Counted from the first letter of the stretch, positions 21,865-35,144 are shown. The stretch: DNA of 64,000 bases from Straminergon stramineum (GCA_963920665.1 OY987263.1:36878547-36942546); one strand, 5' to 3'. Notes: generated by a model from the letters alone, not told the origin. Program-made: numbers and translations.

Positions 21865-24800
21865 TCAAGTGCAAGATTCTGATTCATAGAAGCAGCAATA
21901 CAGAGAATAGAAATATACCTCAGCCTTGCTGCGAAGATATGGTATGAGCTCATCATCGTCAATCCGGTCTGTGCTTTGCATATGGTGAACACCAAGGGCA
22001 GCTTTGTAATATCCATCTTCCAACTGTGCATGGTTCACCTGGATCATACAAAGAGATCACTGACTAGAATTGGAAGAGAGGAAGAATGCCAAAACCAATT
22101 CAACCTTCACGTCAAAACATAGGAAAGTTGAACATTTAATGCCTTGCAGTTCACATGAAGAAAGAATCCTGAGCAATACGATTGAATTAGAGAGCTGAAA
22201 AAGAGAAATTGGCTTACCCCACGCAATAGAAGATATTCAATGACAAGGTCTTCCCAATCCAGCTCGCGTATTGTTTCCTGTGGTGACTGCACTGAATCAA
22301 ACTTACGCCGTTTGGCTCGTGAACTTCCGACACCCGTTGATTTCGAAGGACTTGAGGCCACTGATTGAGAGCACTCAGGTTGATCGTTGTTCATTCCTGT
22401 CAATAGACCTTGCTTGGCCTTCTGAATGCGCTCCATTGCGGCACGAATCTTACTGCAACGCCTGCAATAAACCAGTCAACGATAATTAGTTTCAGAAGCT
22501 GTCGATAAAAGACAAACTACCGACAGGTTTAGGGTTTAGAGTTACGATTTAGCGTTCTTCTTTACAAATATCTATTGCTGCCAAAACCATAGAATAGGAA
22601 TGTCGATGATTACTTTTACAAAGTTAAGCATCTAATTTCTGAACACCATAATATCAACACCCTTGCCCTCTCTAATATGACATATATCCATATAGTGTTG
22701 GATATTCCTAAGAGTCGTTAGGAGTATCCAATACACTTATAACACTATCACTGATAGTAACACATTCACAATCGTAATTCACTATCACAATCGTAAAACA
22801 TTCAAACTACGTCATAGTCATCTATTTGAAATCCCCAAGAGGTCAGGTTGTGTACCTGCTATGGGCATCTGCACCAGCAAGAAACGATTTTGGCCACGCT
22901 TGCCACTCGACTTCCTTCCGCTTCAGAGCTTCCACAAGTTTCAACTCCAAGCTCCTACTATCCTGCAAAACATGTTCTGATTGCCTTCCTGATGAGCTTG
23001 TGCCCTTCTCTGAGGCATTATGAGTCGAAGGAGGTTCCAATTCGTGTGATTGCACTCCCATTGAAGGTTCCAACTCAACGGGATTCCTCCTACTCGAATA
23101 TTTGGACACAGGCATCTCTGAAACATTCTCTTTCTTCTTCTTTGCTCGCTTCATATCCACCTCCAAGAACTGTTTCAAAACTAGATTTAGCAACCAAATT
23201 ATTGTATCCCCTTTAGGCGGGCTGGAAGATCAGATACAACTACAGGAGCAGGTTAAACCCAGGAATCAAGAAGATCCATGAATTGAACCTGCCCAACCTT
23301 CAGTGAAGATGCAGTATTATTACCAAAAAGTGAAGAGTTCACTACAGAAGGCCCCCCAAAATGTGCAAAGGATGGCTAAAAGCAAAGCCAACAAAGTTCA
23401 AAAGCAGCATACGATGAAGTGATGAGTGTGCAAGATCTAAAGAAGGCAATAAATACCTTGAGCAAGAACGGTAAATGTTTATCCAGAGTTTTGACAGTAA
23501 TGTCCTTCCCCCACGGCAACTTTTGCCCCACTCCCACCAGTGCCTTCTAACAGCACAAAGTGCACATTCAACGAAGAGGAAAGTTAAAACCGAATCTGTG
23601 ATTAAAAAGATCTTTGAAGAATTTCTCACATGGTAAACGAGCAATAGACATGTAAGCATTCCATCAAACGAAAATCGTCAAAGAAGAGTTAGCATACTCG
23701 ACTGATGGCGTACCTTCAGTTCCGTGAACCGCATGCGACTAGTGCGAGGATGGCTGTACACTTCACTCACCACATCATCGAAATTCAGCTTGATCTGCTC
23801 AAAAATTTCTTTATTCTCGTCATTGGTTTCAAAACATTGAAAAACTGAAGATAAGCTGTAACAAACAGAAGAAAGCCAGAACATAGCGTCCTAAATATGT
23901 CTTCAAAAACTGCCGCAACCAAAACTATTCAGCTAGATGGTTCATAGAAGGACACTGATGGAGAAAAAACGAACCTGATTAGCTTCTGTTACCAATGCTA
24001 TTACAGCAGCCACAACCTGCAACAATCACAACTGTCAAAACTGAACTCAACCAAATGTATCACAATGGTTGAAATCATGACGAGGATGATCTGACACAAT
24101 TCTTATAACATGGACTCTGAACAAAAGAATGGATTGCACTAGTCTTGTGCTCCAAGATGCAGTATTAGATATAATATTGTGGTGTAAATAATATCTGCTT
24201 ATATCACTCCTAAACAACAGCGGGAGAGAGAGAGAGAGTAGAGACCAAACTTACTGGCAAAGGTCGCCTTCCAGTGATGATAAACCACTGCTGTGAACAG
24301 TCCAGAAGAAGACTCCCTTGCTTTGACATCTTCCGAGTCAAATCCCTATCTATCCCCTGGACAATGGAAACAGCTTAGTATTTCTGTACAATCACGTATT
24401 CTACTTGCCAACAACAATTCAATACGGCAATGCAATCTATCAAAATTATAAAGTTAATGCACAGGAAGAAACAAATGCTGGGTTCTAGATCGAAAATCAT
24501 AGCAGAGAATGGTAGTAATAGCAGAGAAAATCAATACCTTCGAGAGAGCAAGAGAGGCAATTGCGCGCTCCAAAAAAACGACTGCATCTGTTTCAGGCTA
24601 AAAAAATACAGGTGTGGCTCAGATAGATAAAATTGACGATGATAATTATGCTTCCATGATACAGAGACATTTCAGGCTACCGGAATAACGGAGATACGCT
24701 CGCAAAGTCATGCAACGGTGCACCGAAATTTTTCCCAGTGATGCTGACCTCACAGAAATTCCATCTTCAAAAATCCAATAACAGCATGAATGTACCGACT

Positions 24801-26474
24801 CAAAACTGCCATTTATATAACACTTCCAAAGAATAAAAATTATGATAATGAAAGCTGAACAAAAGTAAGTGCATTACCAACTCCAGTTCAAGAGACTGAA
24901 TAACACGTCTGTACATGCGCCCCAATTCCACTATGCCGCAATCGACTGAGGACTGTCACAACAAAATAAAACAAACTTCATACGTGATATAGTAACGGCA
25001 CTTCAAGCTCGAAGGATTAGAGTTGACATTAGGATTATAACCTTAATACTAAAGTTTCAAGAGAATCATAATAGGTATAGGTAGATGAACAAATTCAATC
25101 AACAACAGAGCCTGAAGCCATCGTCAATTTTATCTGTCAACAACACAGCCTAAGTAATTTACTTTGCCATTAATCATAAGACTAGAAATTCACTACAGCA
25201 TATAATAGAAATCCAAAACTTACCGCCACTTCTACAAGCGTGAGAGGAAGTCGGCTCTGCCGTATTGCGACGTAAATACAAGCACCCACCAAGATCTCTA
25301 TCCACCTGCCTTGTCCCCATTCCCCATCCAGCAACCGCTCCAACATGAATTTCACGTCTTCTACTTTTTCATGAGGCACGCGCAAAATTGCACTAATCTC
25401 CTTCATTTTGTTCATCACATCTCTCTGAAAGACAACGAGACGAAAAACACTTCATTTTCTACCCAAAATGCTCTAAGGTAGAGGATACTGAAACCATTAG
25501 GGACCTAATCCTGTCTCTTATACCAACTCCGGTTACTAAAAGCAACTCATCTATTCATACAATTGGTTTACAATCAAGTAGCAAGTGGTGTAAGTGTCAC
25601 TTGGCTAAATCTTTACGGTCACAGACAGCATTGATAGCATGTTTACACCACTCGCTAACAGGGTTGTCTACTATTCCTTCAATACAGACATATAACCTCT
25701 CACTCCGAATTGAGGAAGAAATTTCATACATAAGGATTAAAAAATTGATCTCAATGAAAATTGACTCTTGTAGTACCCACAGTGATCTCTCTGAAGCTGA
25801 ATAGTGATCTCCCAAAGGAAGCGCACTCTGAGATTTTGGTTAAAATGATCCAAGCGATGGAAAACGTTACCTCTACCTTACACAAGAGCATCTTCACCTA
25901 GTAAACTTGAAAGTTTGTAAGAAGGATATGAAATTCCAGAATCATGACAGTGTGCTTTAGACACGATGGAGAGTAGGAAAATTCAAACACAACTGTGACA
26001 ATTGAAGAGAGAACATTGGCACGAAAGCAGAGTAGAAAATTAACATTGCGAAGGGGCTCCCTCTCATAAAACCCTAAACCCCAAACCCTCCTCTATCACC
26101 GATTGCTTCAAAGAGCACCTCAAAATCATCGCACAAGAACAATGAAGTAATCCAAATCAGAGCAAGTCGAATTAGAAAATTAGAAAATCTTATAATGCAT
26201 TCACAGGTTTGCTACACCGCACCTTGTTTATATCTTCACGATTTCCAGAATGAAGAAGCGACCCTCCCAACCCGCACGCTGCCATAGCCCCCGTCTCGCC
26301 ACTCCTCACCAACGTGCCGCCCCGTTCCATGACGAGCCCTTGCTGATGATGAGCTCCCAGGAATGTCTCCACATCGTCGAAAACACGACCGCAGTTGTCG
26401 CAAGCAAGGATTCCGTAAACGGAATCCATACTCACCGTCCCTAGACCACAAGCTTCGCAGGTATCCGCTGCCAT
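21865..26474 (-). CDS. Plant TFIIB/BRF-related transcription factor (PTF2-like), many exons
   Basis: Predicted minus-strand exons: 26474-26223, 25424-25224, 24952-24878, 24597-24538, 24356-24255, 24016-23975, 23794-23714, 23543-23457, 23169-22856, 22461-22218 and 22038-21919, all in frame with GT-AG ends. This gives about 526 residues before an unresolved last exon; read-through would stop at 21865. The N-terminus is a zinc ribbon (Cys 6, 9, 25, 28). Residues 85-290 resemble cyclin-like repeats of the TFIIB family (ILVGACIYVAIRQSRLPL, WFIITGRRPLPVVAAVIALV). A basic linker (KRAKKKK) follows, then the C-terminal motif ELDWEDLVIEYLLLRG. I associate that motif with plant-specific PTF2/BRF-like proteins. 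It probably works as a TFIIB-type factor in the nucleus. Which RNA polymerase it serves is not visible. Intron 1 carries a dispersed repeat copy (about 25500-25830). Confidence 0.8.
22695..22734. repeat. Short hairpin in an intron of the TFIIB-related gene
   Basis: Arms 22695-22711 and 22718-22734 pair over 17 positions with G-T wobbles and a six-base loop (GAGTCG). It lies in the intron between the exons at 22856 and 22461. It may be a small inverted-repeat remnant; no function is claimed. Confidence 0.6.
25500..25830 (+). repeat. Dispersed repeat family R1, copy in TFIIB-related intron 1
   Basis: This stretch resembles 41020-41330 and 42205-42490 in the same orientation. Shared landmarks in order are a CTCATCTATTCATACA-like start, GCAAGTG.TGTAAG, a middle TTGTCTACT segment, a GACTCTTG/TTGGCTC segment, and TAGTGATCTCCYAAA near the end. 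Divergence is considerable. No coding capacity is seen. It could be a SINE or MITE; no RNA polymerase III boxes were confidently found. Confidence 0.5.
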
Positions 26475-27965
26475 CTCCGTCGACAAAAGCGATCCAAAAT
26501 GCTAAACCCTAGACCAGAACCCCCGAAACCTTTAAAGCTTTGGAGCCCTTGGAGAATTCACAGGAAGCTGTTGTCCGCTGATATCTTCGCAAACAAGAAC
26601 GATCCAAAATGCTAAAGCCTAAAGCCTAAAACCCTAAGAAAAAACTTAAACCCTTAGAGAATTCACAGTTAGCTGGTGTACATGCCTTAACCCTTAAACG
26701 ACGGGCTGGTCACCGTGGGGAGAAGGCGGGCTATGAGTTCAACATTCGTTGGCTGATCGCCGGATAAAGTACTGTTCACGCCGATGAACAGTGTCGTGAA
26801 GAATCAGCTCTCGGGCAGTGCGGCTCCACAGCAGTTGGAGGAACAATAGCGGTTTAGGTGCGGGCACTAACGGCCACATCCGTGGCTACAGTGACGGTGC
26901 GAATGCTTCTCTTGCTCTTCGATAAGTCACAGGTAGTTGATGTGAACTTTACTCTGCTAAGTTTCCAAACTTTGGTTCTCGAAATGCGCACACGGTTTGC
27001 GAGACATCGTAGTAAGATATGTTCCCACATAATCATGGCTTGCTTTACTTGAAAAGTTCATGTCACATGCAAAGCTTTGAATGTGCATGTACTCTCAATC
27101 CTCCAATTGACTTTCCTGCTGCAACAAATTCTAGGGCTACTGAACACATACTCACAGAGCTGAAGACTGCAAATCAAGCACATACAGGTATTACTCTCCG
27201 ATGCACACATTCGGGTTTCTGTTGTTATTCACCTGCATGTAGGATTCAATGCAAATGGTTAGAACAACAAAGTCATCTACATCTATGCAGAACATATATG
27301 TTTGGTACCAATCTAGAAAAAACAGTGAAGGGAAGGATACAGAGAATACGAAGAGGTGAACATGCTATATAATAAACAGGACACTCACCACAGAGATCAC
27401 AGAACAACCAGAAATTATCTTTGGCCCTATACATCCAAATTCTAAAACGCCAAGAAAACGAACAGGACGAAGCAGTCACTCAGCAGCTTCGGAAGTCGAT
27501 CCAAGTGATGAGCCGTGACAAAGAGTATACCGAATTCCTGCTCAACAAGCGGCAGATTATGATAAATTCACGACCATGCATGAGAACCCACCTTCACAAT
27601 CGAAATTCAGAAACCACGAGACCCCAAATAATTGGCCCCATCTGCCACAGAGTTTCTGTGTCGCTCCTAATAAAACCCTAGAAGACAACAGGACGACACA
27701 ATCACGAAACTCCTACAGAACTCTCGTAATTCTCGTAATTCAGCAACCATAGAAACGATATGGAAAGGAAGAGCCTAAAAACGAGGAGAAAAAGCGTACA
27801 GAAACTAGGCCACAGTCTCCACAATATACAATATGATTGTCAAAAGCTAGGATTGCATGCTGCCCTAATGCAAACTAGTGTGCCCTGTGCCGTTGCCACA
27901 GTAAAAGTAAAAGTAAAAGTAAAAATAAAAGTTATTTTCTTATGTTTAACCCATAAACATTGACA
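26475..27965. other. Upstream region of the TFIIB-related gene and gene-free DNA
   Basis: Several CCCTAAA-type (telobox-like) motifs lie near 26500-26640, upstream of the start codon at 26474. Such boxes are common in plant housekeeping promoters. At 27075-27188 a stretch reads on the plus strand as PPIDFPAATNSRATEHILTE and ends at CAG|GTATTA, an exon-like arrangement I could not place. At 27421-27681 another open frame rich in polar residues occurs. A (GTAAAA)n microsatellite lies at 27900-27932. None of this is enough to call a gene. Confidence 0.35.
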
Positions 27966-28200
27966 AGGACGATGAGTATCCAATGGATGACAAGAGTATC
28001 TTTTTGTGTAGGATAGAAGTGCAACTATTCATCTTTCGAATTTTGTGTGGAAAAGGGAGATCTTCTATAGTAGTTTGAACTTCAATGAATATTTTTTGGG
28101 TTTTTTAAAGTAGATGATGTCAAATGGTTTCAAAAGGGACAAATTCTGTGGTTACCAATATGTCCTTTGAGGTTTAAATTCAAAAATAACTTAAAATTTT
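27966..28200 (+). repeat. Dispersed repeat family R2, copy 1
   Basis: It resembles 61326-61560 and, with an interruption, 35145-35740. Shared landmarks are TATCCAATGGATGACAAGAG-like at the start, TTCATCTTTCGAATTTTGTG, a GGGAGATCTT segment, and TTTGAACTTC. There is no coding capacity. Its ends are not resolved. Confidence 0.55.
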
Positions 28201-31200
28201 ATAACTTTCACACTATTGGTCAAAGCACCACGAAACAAAGCCCTATGTACTTCTCCTCACAAAGAGCTCTTCGATGGATGAAATATTGAGTTACAAAGAT
28301 ATCAAGAGTTTAAGGTAAATCTTATAGTTCATGATGTCATTAGATTATTACAACCATTGTCTTGTGCAAGATACAAGATATTGAATAATGATCCAAATAC
28401 CAAGATTGTTTGTTAGAATAATACTTCTGTATTTGATTCAAAAAATTTATATGAGATGAATATATAAAGATTCAAGTACTAGCATTAGATAAAAAATCCT
28501 GGGGAGATCACTCTCAAGTTTTTAGAAAACTACATGAGTTAAAAGATAGGGTCCATTCAATTCAAGGGAGGAAAATTTTATATAATATGTAGGGCTACTA
28601 TAGGGTCCATGAAATTCCATGTACTCTAATATATATAAACTAAGCTACATAAAAACATTATGTAGTAGGAATTTTTATCAATAAGTTAGCCTTAACATAT
28701 AAAGGCAATGCAAAAAATAAATTGGACTATGGGTATAGATAAGGACAAATAATTTATGGGTCATAGATAATGACTATGGATGATAAAATGGACATAGTCA
28801 AGAAAATCTACAATGATGGATGGTTGATTGAAATTGTGCCATGGTGTACTAATAGTGTATATATCAAAAACATCAAGTGTAAATGTAAGAAATTGACTAC
28901 AAATGGCAAAAATTATCACATTGCACAAATAGTGAGGTTTACCTTAGTGGATTCAATGACTTCAAAATTGTACAATACTAGGATAGAATTTATAGTCCAT
29001 TTAACCATCTATCTTTGAAGACATATGTATTAAACACACAAATATTGAATGGAATGTCACAAGATAATTTCAGACTTTTAGTGGGGATTTTGAAATGCTC
29101 AATGGTAAATTTGTTATTTAAAACGCCACTTCTTTAATGGCACTTGAATTGAATTAATCGTTGTTGGTTTCATGGTGTATATGCATATAGTAGAGGGAAG
29201 AGAAAATTTGTAAAGAAGGGCGGTAATGGGAAAAATTTGGACAATTAAATATGGTATGTAAGATAGCCCCACTAAAAAAATTGCATGGATGAATTTACAA
29301 AAAAAACATAGGGGATTGAAAATATACCCTTGTAGCTTTTTATGTAAAAATATGGTCATCTTCAAAGCAATAATTAAGGTAAATAGCCCTACATCAAATA
29401 CCTTCTTAACTCATGTGTATACCTTAAATTACAAGGAGTGATCACCCCAAGTGAAAAATAAGGGTGATTAATGATGCCAACATAGATAGGAGGTATACCA
29501 TTCATGCATCATTTGCGATGTGTGCATTATGAAAAATCAAAAACATTTAATCATCAACAATTTGTGATGAACAGTGTCAAGTAGTGTAAATAAATGTTTT
29601 TGCTTGATGTAAAATTAATTTGGAAGTGAATTGACAATCTTAAACACTGAATTAGACATTTTTGCACTTGGTAGGTGTAACATTGCACTTGGCTCGTACG
29701 CCATCTAAAATAGACAATTTCAAATATTGGGAGGGGGGGGGGGATTTTCAAAACACCATTTATTGTTTGTTGTACAAATTGTTCAATGAAAATTTGTCAT
29801 ATTGCTCCAAACTTTTTCAATTACTTCATTAAAAACTTACACTTTTCACTCAACACTACTCATAATGCCCCATATAATGCATATTTTTGTGCATTTCACA
29901 TTGAAGTACATCTACATGCCTAAAACTAAAAAGTCAATAGCACATTGTATAGCATGTGCCTTCTCTAGTACATATTCAAATCATTCTGTAGTCGTTCATC
30001 ATAGTCTAGGTCCTCCATTTGTATCGCCATGTATTCCACAAGATGTGGTTTAGTCTCAATAGGAATGATCATGGTCTCCTCCGTTTGTACACCATGCATT
30101 GTAGTATTTCACCCTATCACATGACCCACTCTACTTTGACGAGGGACATCCATCCATGAAAATATAGTGGCTTTCTTCTCAATCTAAGCAAACCTCTCCC
30201 TAGATGATTCCCATTTAGATTCCATGCAATTTGAATACTTCACTCTCTTGCTACTTGCTTCTTCTTCTGTTCCACCTCTCATAGTAGGCCAATACCATAG
30301 GACTTTTATCTTTGATGCCCACCTCCCTTAACTAAATTCCAATACCTTTCCTATGTAAAAAGGTACTCCTCCTCTTACTTCCCTCAACTCCACAGTAAGA
30401 GCCACAAATTGGCCTACGGCAATGTCATTCTCTAAATTGAACAAACACAAGTTGTACAATTTGAATTCCAAATTCCATTGGTATGGTGTCATTGACCTTT
30501 GCTTTCACTTATATTTTGTTAAAAATTCTATAAAGAAAAATTTATAATTCCTTTGAAATTAACATACAACTACATTTAAGGTTCATAGACTCATGTCTTT
30601 GCACTCTTGAAGCACTAGCATTGTTGCTCATAATTTACATATCAAACAATGATTTTTTAATCATGCATGTAGTCAAAAGTTATGAAATTTTTTGTGCCTT
30701 AAAACTACTCCTTGACCATATGTTGTTTGAAAATTTCAAAAAAAACACCCAAAATTCCTTTCATAGGGAGCTACCAAAATTGCTATGTTGTTAAAAAAGA
30801 ATGTTTCAATTGGTCCATTAGGGGTGAAAATTGCATAACTCTCTCTGTATATAACAAGGGACTTTTTCTTTGAAGATCTAAAATGGGTTTTTTTGCTATA
30901 ACATACTACTTTAAGTTATGTACTTACTTAAATTGCATATTTTGCTACAAGCCTAAACCAAAATTGCATTCGAAAAAACTTCACTTTAAAATATATTTTA
31001 ATATCAAAAAATCTAGAATATATCAATTTTAACTCAAATTAAATATTAAATTTGAGATCTATTTAAATATAATCCACAAGTTCATTCTCAAAAAAATGTT
31101 TTCTTCTAAAAATATGTGTTTCAAACTTTTTTCCAAATAAATTCACACTAAAAATTCACCAATCATTACCATGACTAATATTTTCTTGAAACTCAATAAA

Positions 31201-32014
31201 GCATGGGTATCATATCTTATATGAAACTATTTTTCTAAAGTTTTAGAAAGAAAAATACTAATACATGAAGTTAAATCATAAAATTCAGTATTTTAGAATT
31301 TTTTTTATATTCAAGAAATCTAAATAAATTTTTGTATTTGTTTATAAACAAAAGATTGAATGTCAAAGTTATATTTGAAAGTTTTGGATCTTAATTGATG
31401 CAATATAGATAAAAGTATTAAAAAAATACTATTCTTTAAGTCCTAAATGCCCAGGGACCTTTACTAGCTTCTAGAAGCTTATTCTAAGTAAAATTAGAGG
31501 TCAAAGCTTTTATCATTTTTAATAATAATTTTTTTAATTATAATCATATGATCTTGAATTAGATGTGCAATGGATCACATAAGAGAAAAAAATGCAACAA
31601 TATCATAGATGGATTGAAAGATAGTAATGTTTGATTACAAAGAGGTTAAATTCTTGAAAGTAATTGAAGTATTTGGGTCTTCTAATCCTCTTTTAATTCA
31701 CTTGTCAAATTTAAAATTAAAATCATAAAAATATATGAGGTTAATGGATGTGACATGCATAACTAGAATCAATATATGGCATCTATAAAATCTGAAGAAT
31801 TGAAAATTTCATTGATGACTTTTGAATGTGATTTTGTCTCCAAAGATTCATCGTACTAGAGGCTCATCATCAAAAGCTCTTAACATTAGAACTTCAAGAT
31901 TTGCAATGAATTCTTTATAGAAAATCTTGAATAGAAAAATTATAAACATGATTTTCACTATATGGGATTGTTGATGCTCAAAATGAACTTGAAAGAGTCA
32001 TTAAAGCAAGTGAC
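28201..32014. other. AT-rich repeat-like DNA, no gene seen
   Basis: The composition is strongly AT and all reading frames are short. Around 29190-29380 a plus-strand reading contains fragments such as GRGKRKFVKKGGNGK broken by stops, which might be an eroded element, but I cannot name a family. A run of ten G lies near 29731. Otherwise I see nothing to annotate. Confidence 0.45.
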
Positions 32015-32387
32015 CCATTGTCAACCACTTAAGCAATTACACATAGATGGAGTACAGGTTTCTCGAATGGGAAAATTTTCCCATGTGTAGAAATAGAGTT
32101 TGGAAGGATTTCACAATTTTCCACAATTTTATTTCTCAAAACATAATTAATATGAATTTTTTAATCCAAGATTCGATTTGACCTATATTAGTCATATAGG
32201 TCTTCATAATTCTAACTAAGGGTTGGTTGCAACATTGAGAGTCTTGTAGCCTATCATAATGTGCCACAAGTACACCAGGAACTGTACCATTATTAATCAC
32301 TACTCATCAATCATCAATACCTAAGCGGAAAGAAAGCAGTCTACATGGCGGAAATGGGTGGGTGGGTGATCGGAAATGGGTTGCCTT
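32015..32387 (+). repeat. Family R3 (~370 bp), plus-oriented copy
   Basis: The reverse complement of 35181-35555 aligns along nearly the whole stretch. Examples are CCACTTAAGCAATTACACAT at the outer end, TTTGGAAGGATT, TTTCTCAAAACATAATTA, GAGAGTCTTGTAGCC.ATCATAATG, and CTAAGCGGAAAGAAAGCAG at the inner end. A shorter third copy in plus orientation is seen near 36595-36760. There is no coding capacity. Confidence 0.75.
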
Positions 32388-34067
32388 CTACACATGCAAA
32401 AAATACCAAAAATACTAAAGAAATTCGGGTTTAAGAATCGTGTCGTTGTGGGGAACGTTCATACAGTAAGTTATGAAGTTCAATCCTTCGCGTGTCGAGG
32501 TAAAATTAGGTCAAGCTCGTGTTTTCTTGGATAATCTGCATGTGATTTCGGGAAAATGGGTGACTTCACTTGTACGCCATGGAGTCCGTTGTATAAGTTT
32601 CCTATCTTCCTCACATTTGGATTTAACATGCCTTAATAGACGTTACAATTCAGGGCAAGAATAGCCTCTTGAAACTGAGAAACGATCCAGACACGAAGTT
32701 TGAACAGCACATTTACGGTTTCGGATTCCTAGACTGACAGGAAGAGAAGATCTGCGCTCCAGGGCTGGAATCAATTCGAGGTGATGGAAGCCACTGGCGA
32801 GAAGAACCCCTCTTGCGCTCTAGCGCGCACAAGCTGAAACTGCGAAGTGCTTACTCCGAAATTGAGGGAAGGTGCGCTGGGTAGCAGGGATGCAAGAGGA
32901 GAGCCTTTCGTAACATCGATCTTTTCGCAAGAGTTTCGATCAGCAGTGCTGTTGATTACATATGGCATACCGATAATCTGTGTGCCGTGAGAGTGTTGGA
33001 CGTACACTCTTCCAAATTCTGTACAGCAGTGTGATAAAGGGCTCCTGCGCAGCAATGGGCCAGCCATCATTTGGCTTTGGCTTGCGAGTTCTCCTTCGTG
33101 CCAAACAGAGACGCACAAGAGGTTATCTCCTGCTCATGACGATGGGCGGCCAATTACCTTGACACAACTACGATGACTTTCAACACACATTCCATGGGGA
33201 CTGCGGGTAGTGAGTATTCTGTTCACTACTGAATACATTGAAAGATAAAAATTATATTTCCACAACTATTTTGTACCATTTTCGGTAACATATCCTGTGG
33301 CATAGAACTAGTCCCCCATCTGACACTCACTGTTAATTCCTGAAAGAAGACATGAGCTGAGTGTGAAATTACGATTGCAAATGTAATTTACAATGCAGTA
33401 CGCATGCATGGACTGGGGATACCTTTGCAAGCACTAAACTTGCGCTGTGTGCTAGAAAATGCCGAATGGGTTTATTGTATATAAAATTTTCATGACAAGC
33501 ATTCAATTTGAGATGATTAGTGCTACCAGTTCAAACTGGCTTACCCAGTACTTGCACTGCATATCCACTGCAGTGAGCACTCATCTACAGCAAGTATCAT
33601 GAAATCTAAAATTATCTAGCTGCTGATGCTGCGCCACTTGTTGAGATTATGGCCTTCCAAGCTCTGAGAACCGCTAACTTATATGCAGTTCACCGTGATC
33701 GTCTTCCCCACGGTTTTGGATCTGCAGCGCTCAGTAGGGGAAGGTGTAACCTGGAAGAAGAAGAAACAAGACTGCCTTGTCAGTTCCGAATCTGGAAAAC
33801 TCGGACTACTATGCACTCAGCATGTGAGCTTTTGAATTGTGCACGGGATGAATTATATTCAATGATACACGTATAGACAGTGTCTTATGGCAAAGGTGAA
33901 ATTGCTGAACTTATAAGGTGACACTCATGACATTCTTGAAGGAGCTACAAAACACCTGCTAATTCCAGAAAGAGTCAGACTATCCAATATTTATGTTCTG
34001 TTTCTCTGCAATTCTCTTCCATTTTGAGGTCATGAATGAATGTGTTGGCAAGTATAGTTAACGTCAA
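32388..34067. other. GC-richer island 3' of the lipid transfer protein gene
   Basis: Apart from the candidate small reading frame at 32771-33070, there is an open stretch at 33649-33876 with an ATG (MAFQALRTANLYAVHR) that I cannot assign. The segment as a whole is less AT-rich than the DNA on either side of the R3 repeats. Confidence 0.3.
32771..33070 (-). CDS. Possible small protein, 99 residues, unknown
   Basis: An ATG at 33070 (MMAGPLLRRSPLSHCC) opens 99 codons ending at 32771. The composition is balanced and GC content is clearly above the flanking repeats. The basic, serine-rich start could be an organelle-targeting sequence. I recognise no domain and no homologous family. It may be an exon of a larger gene or a chance frame in the GC-richer island between the two R3 repeats. 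I list it only as a candidate. Confidence 0.2.
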   Translation of the reverse strand: MMAGPLLRRSPLSHCCTEFGRVYVQHSHGTQIIGMPYVINSTADRNSCEKIDVTKGSPLASLLPSAPSLNFGVSTSQFQLVRARAQEGFFSPVASITSN

Positions 34068-34501
34068 CTATATTGCAACTAGAGTGAAAAGGGTGGGAGG
34101 TCAACATCGCTCTAGAATGCTATGTTGAGCGATGAAGATACAATAAGTAACCAGAGAAGCATTTTACGTTCAGGTGTAGTGCACTTACGTCCACATTTGA
34201 AGCCACGCAGGTCCGTGCGACCGCACTTCTTGGGTAGCTGCAAGCCATTCTTCACCATCTGGGCAGGGAATGAGGACGACTTCAGCTGGTTGCACATGCA
34301 GTTCTTGTCAACGCTCTTAACCACATTGCAGCACTGCTTGCTGGGCGCAGGAGGGTGAGCGACCTGAATGGCCGTCACACATGGATACAGTGCGTTCACG
34401 TTGCACGTCCCAGCAGCGTTGGATTCTGCCACCATGGCCATCACCACCAGCACGCAAATGCCCACAAGAGCTGCGTAAGCAACACCCTTGGATCCTGCCA
34501 T
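34068..34501 (-). CDS. Secreted non-specific lipid transfer protein (DIR1-like)
   Basis: Two minus-strand exons, 34501-34189 and 34078-34068, give 107 residues. The intron is GT-AG, phase 1, and sits just after the eighth cysteine; a short second exon of this kind is common in plant lipid transfer proteins. Residues 1-28 form a signal peptide (AALVGICVLVVMAMVAESNA). The mature domain has the eight-cysteine pattern C-C-CC-CxC-C-C: TC, YPC, QCC, NCMC, KKC and FKC. The proline-rich stretch HPPAPSKQCC is like DIR1-type proteins. The protein probably binds a lipid in the apoplast through four disulfides. If the intron were not spliced, a hydrophobic tail would be added, which I regard as less likely. 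The gene lies between two inverted R3 repeats. Confidence 0.85.
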
Positions 34502-34626
34502 TGCTGTTGGATACTGCTTTACCGCTGCTGAACTGAAAAACACTGAAGGAGACGATGCTGATGAAACTTGAAGACGGAAAGACGCTCTGAAAGTGAGGAT
34601 GATTTGGGATACATTACACAGCAGTC

Positions 34627-34633
34627 TTATATA
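34627..34633 (-). promoter_or_regulatory. TATA box of the lipid transfer protein gene
   Basis: On the minus strand the site reads CTATATAAG, 126 bases upstream of the ATG at 34501. Both match and spacing suit a genuine TATA box with a leader of about 90-100 bases. Confidence 0.6.
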
Positions 34634-35144
34634 GTGTGTGCAGCTATCAGTGACCATTATATTAACTTTCGCAGGTCGTTGTGTTTGATTTAAGCTTCAC
34701 CAAATTTGGCTGGATCGGTGCCAACTAATTAATGATGATGCATTAAGGCCAGTGTTTTTGTAGAGCTACTGGAAGACGGAGTTGGTGGATCTAATGTCAA
34801 CGGCAAGTGTCATAAATGACTTGACTTCCATGGTTGACCTCCTCAAGGATGTGAGTTCTCGGAGAGCTTCAAGAGACAAGTGGCATACCCAATTCAATTC
34901 AAATTCAGCTGCAGCAGTGCAGCTCTTGACAATTTGTGCATTTGAGCAGACTGTAAATTGTTATGAAAAACTTGTGGAGGTCTGCAACGGAGGTATCCAG
35001 GTATGGAATTTTTTTCGATTGAACACTGAAGAAGACTTTTGCCAGGTAGCGACAATGACTAACTTGCAGTGAATGATGAAGCTACTTACATGTGGCAATG
35101 TCAAGAATCCTGCTTTGATTTTAACCCTATAAGGTCGCTGTCGA
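34634..35144. other. Upstream flank of the lipid transfer protein gene
   Basis: An open stretch at 34800-35072 (starting MSTASVINDLTSMVDLL) has no recognised domain. It may be a gene fragment or chance. No other feature is seen. Confidence 0.3.
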
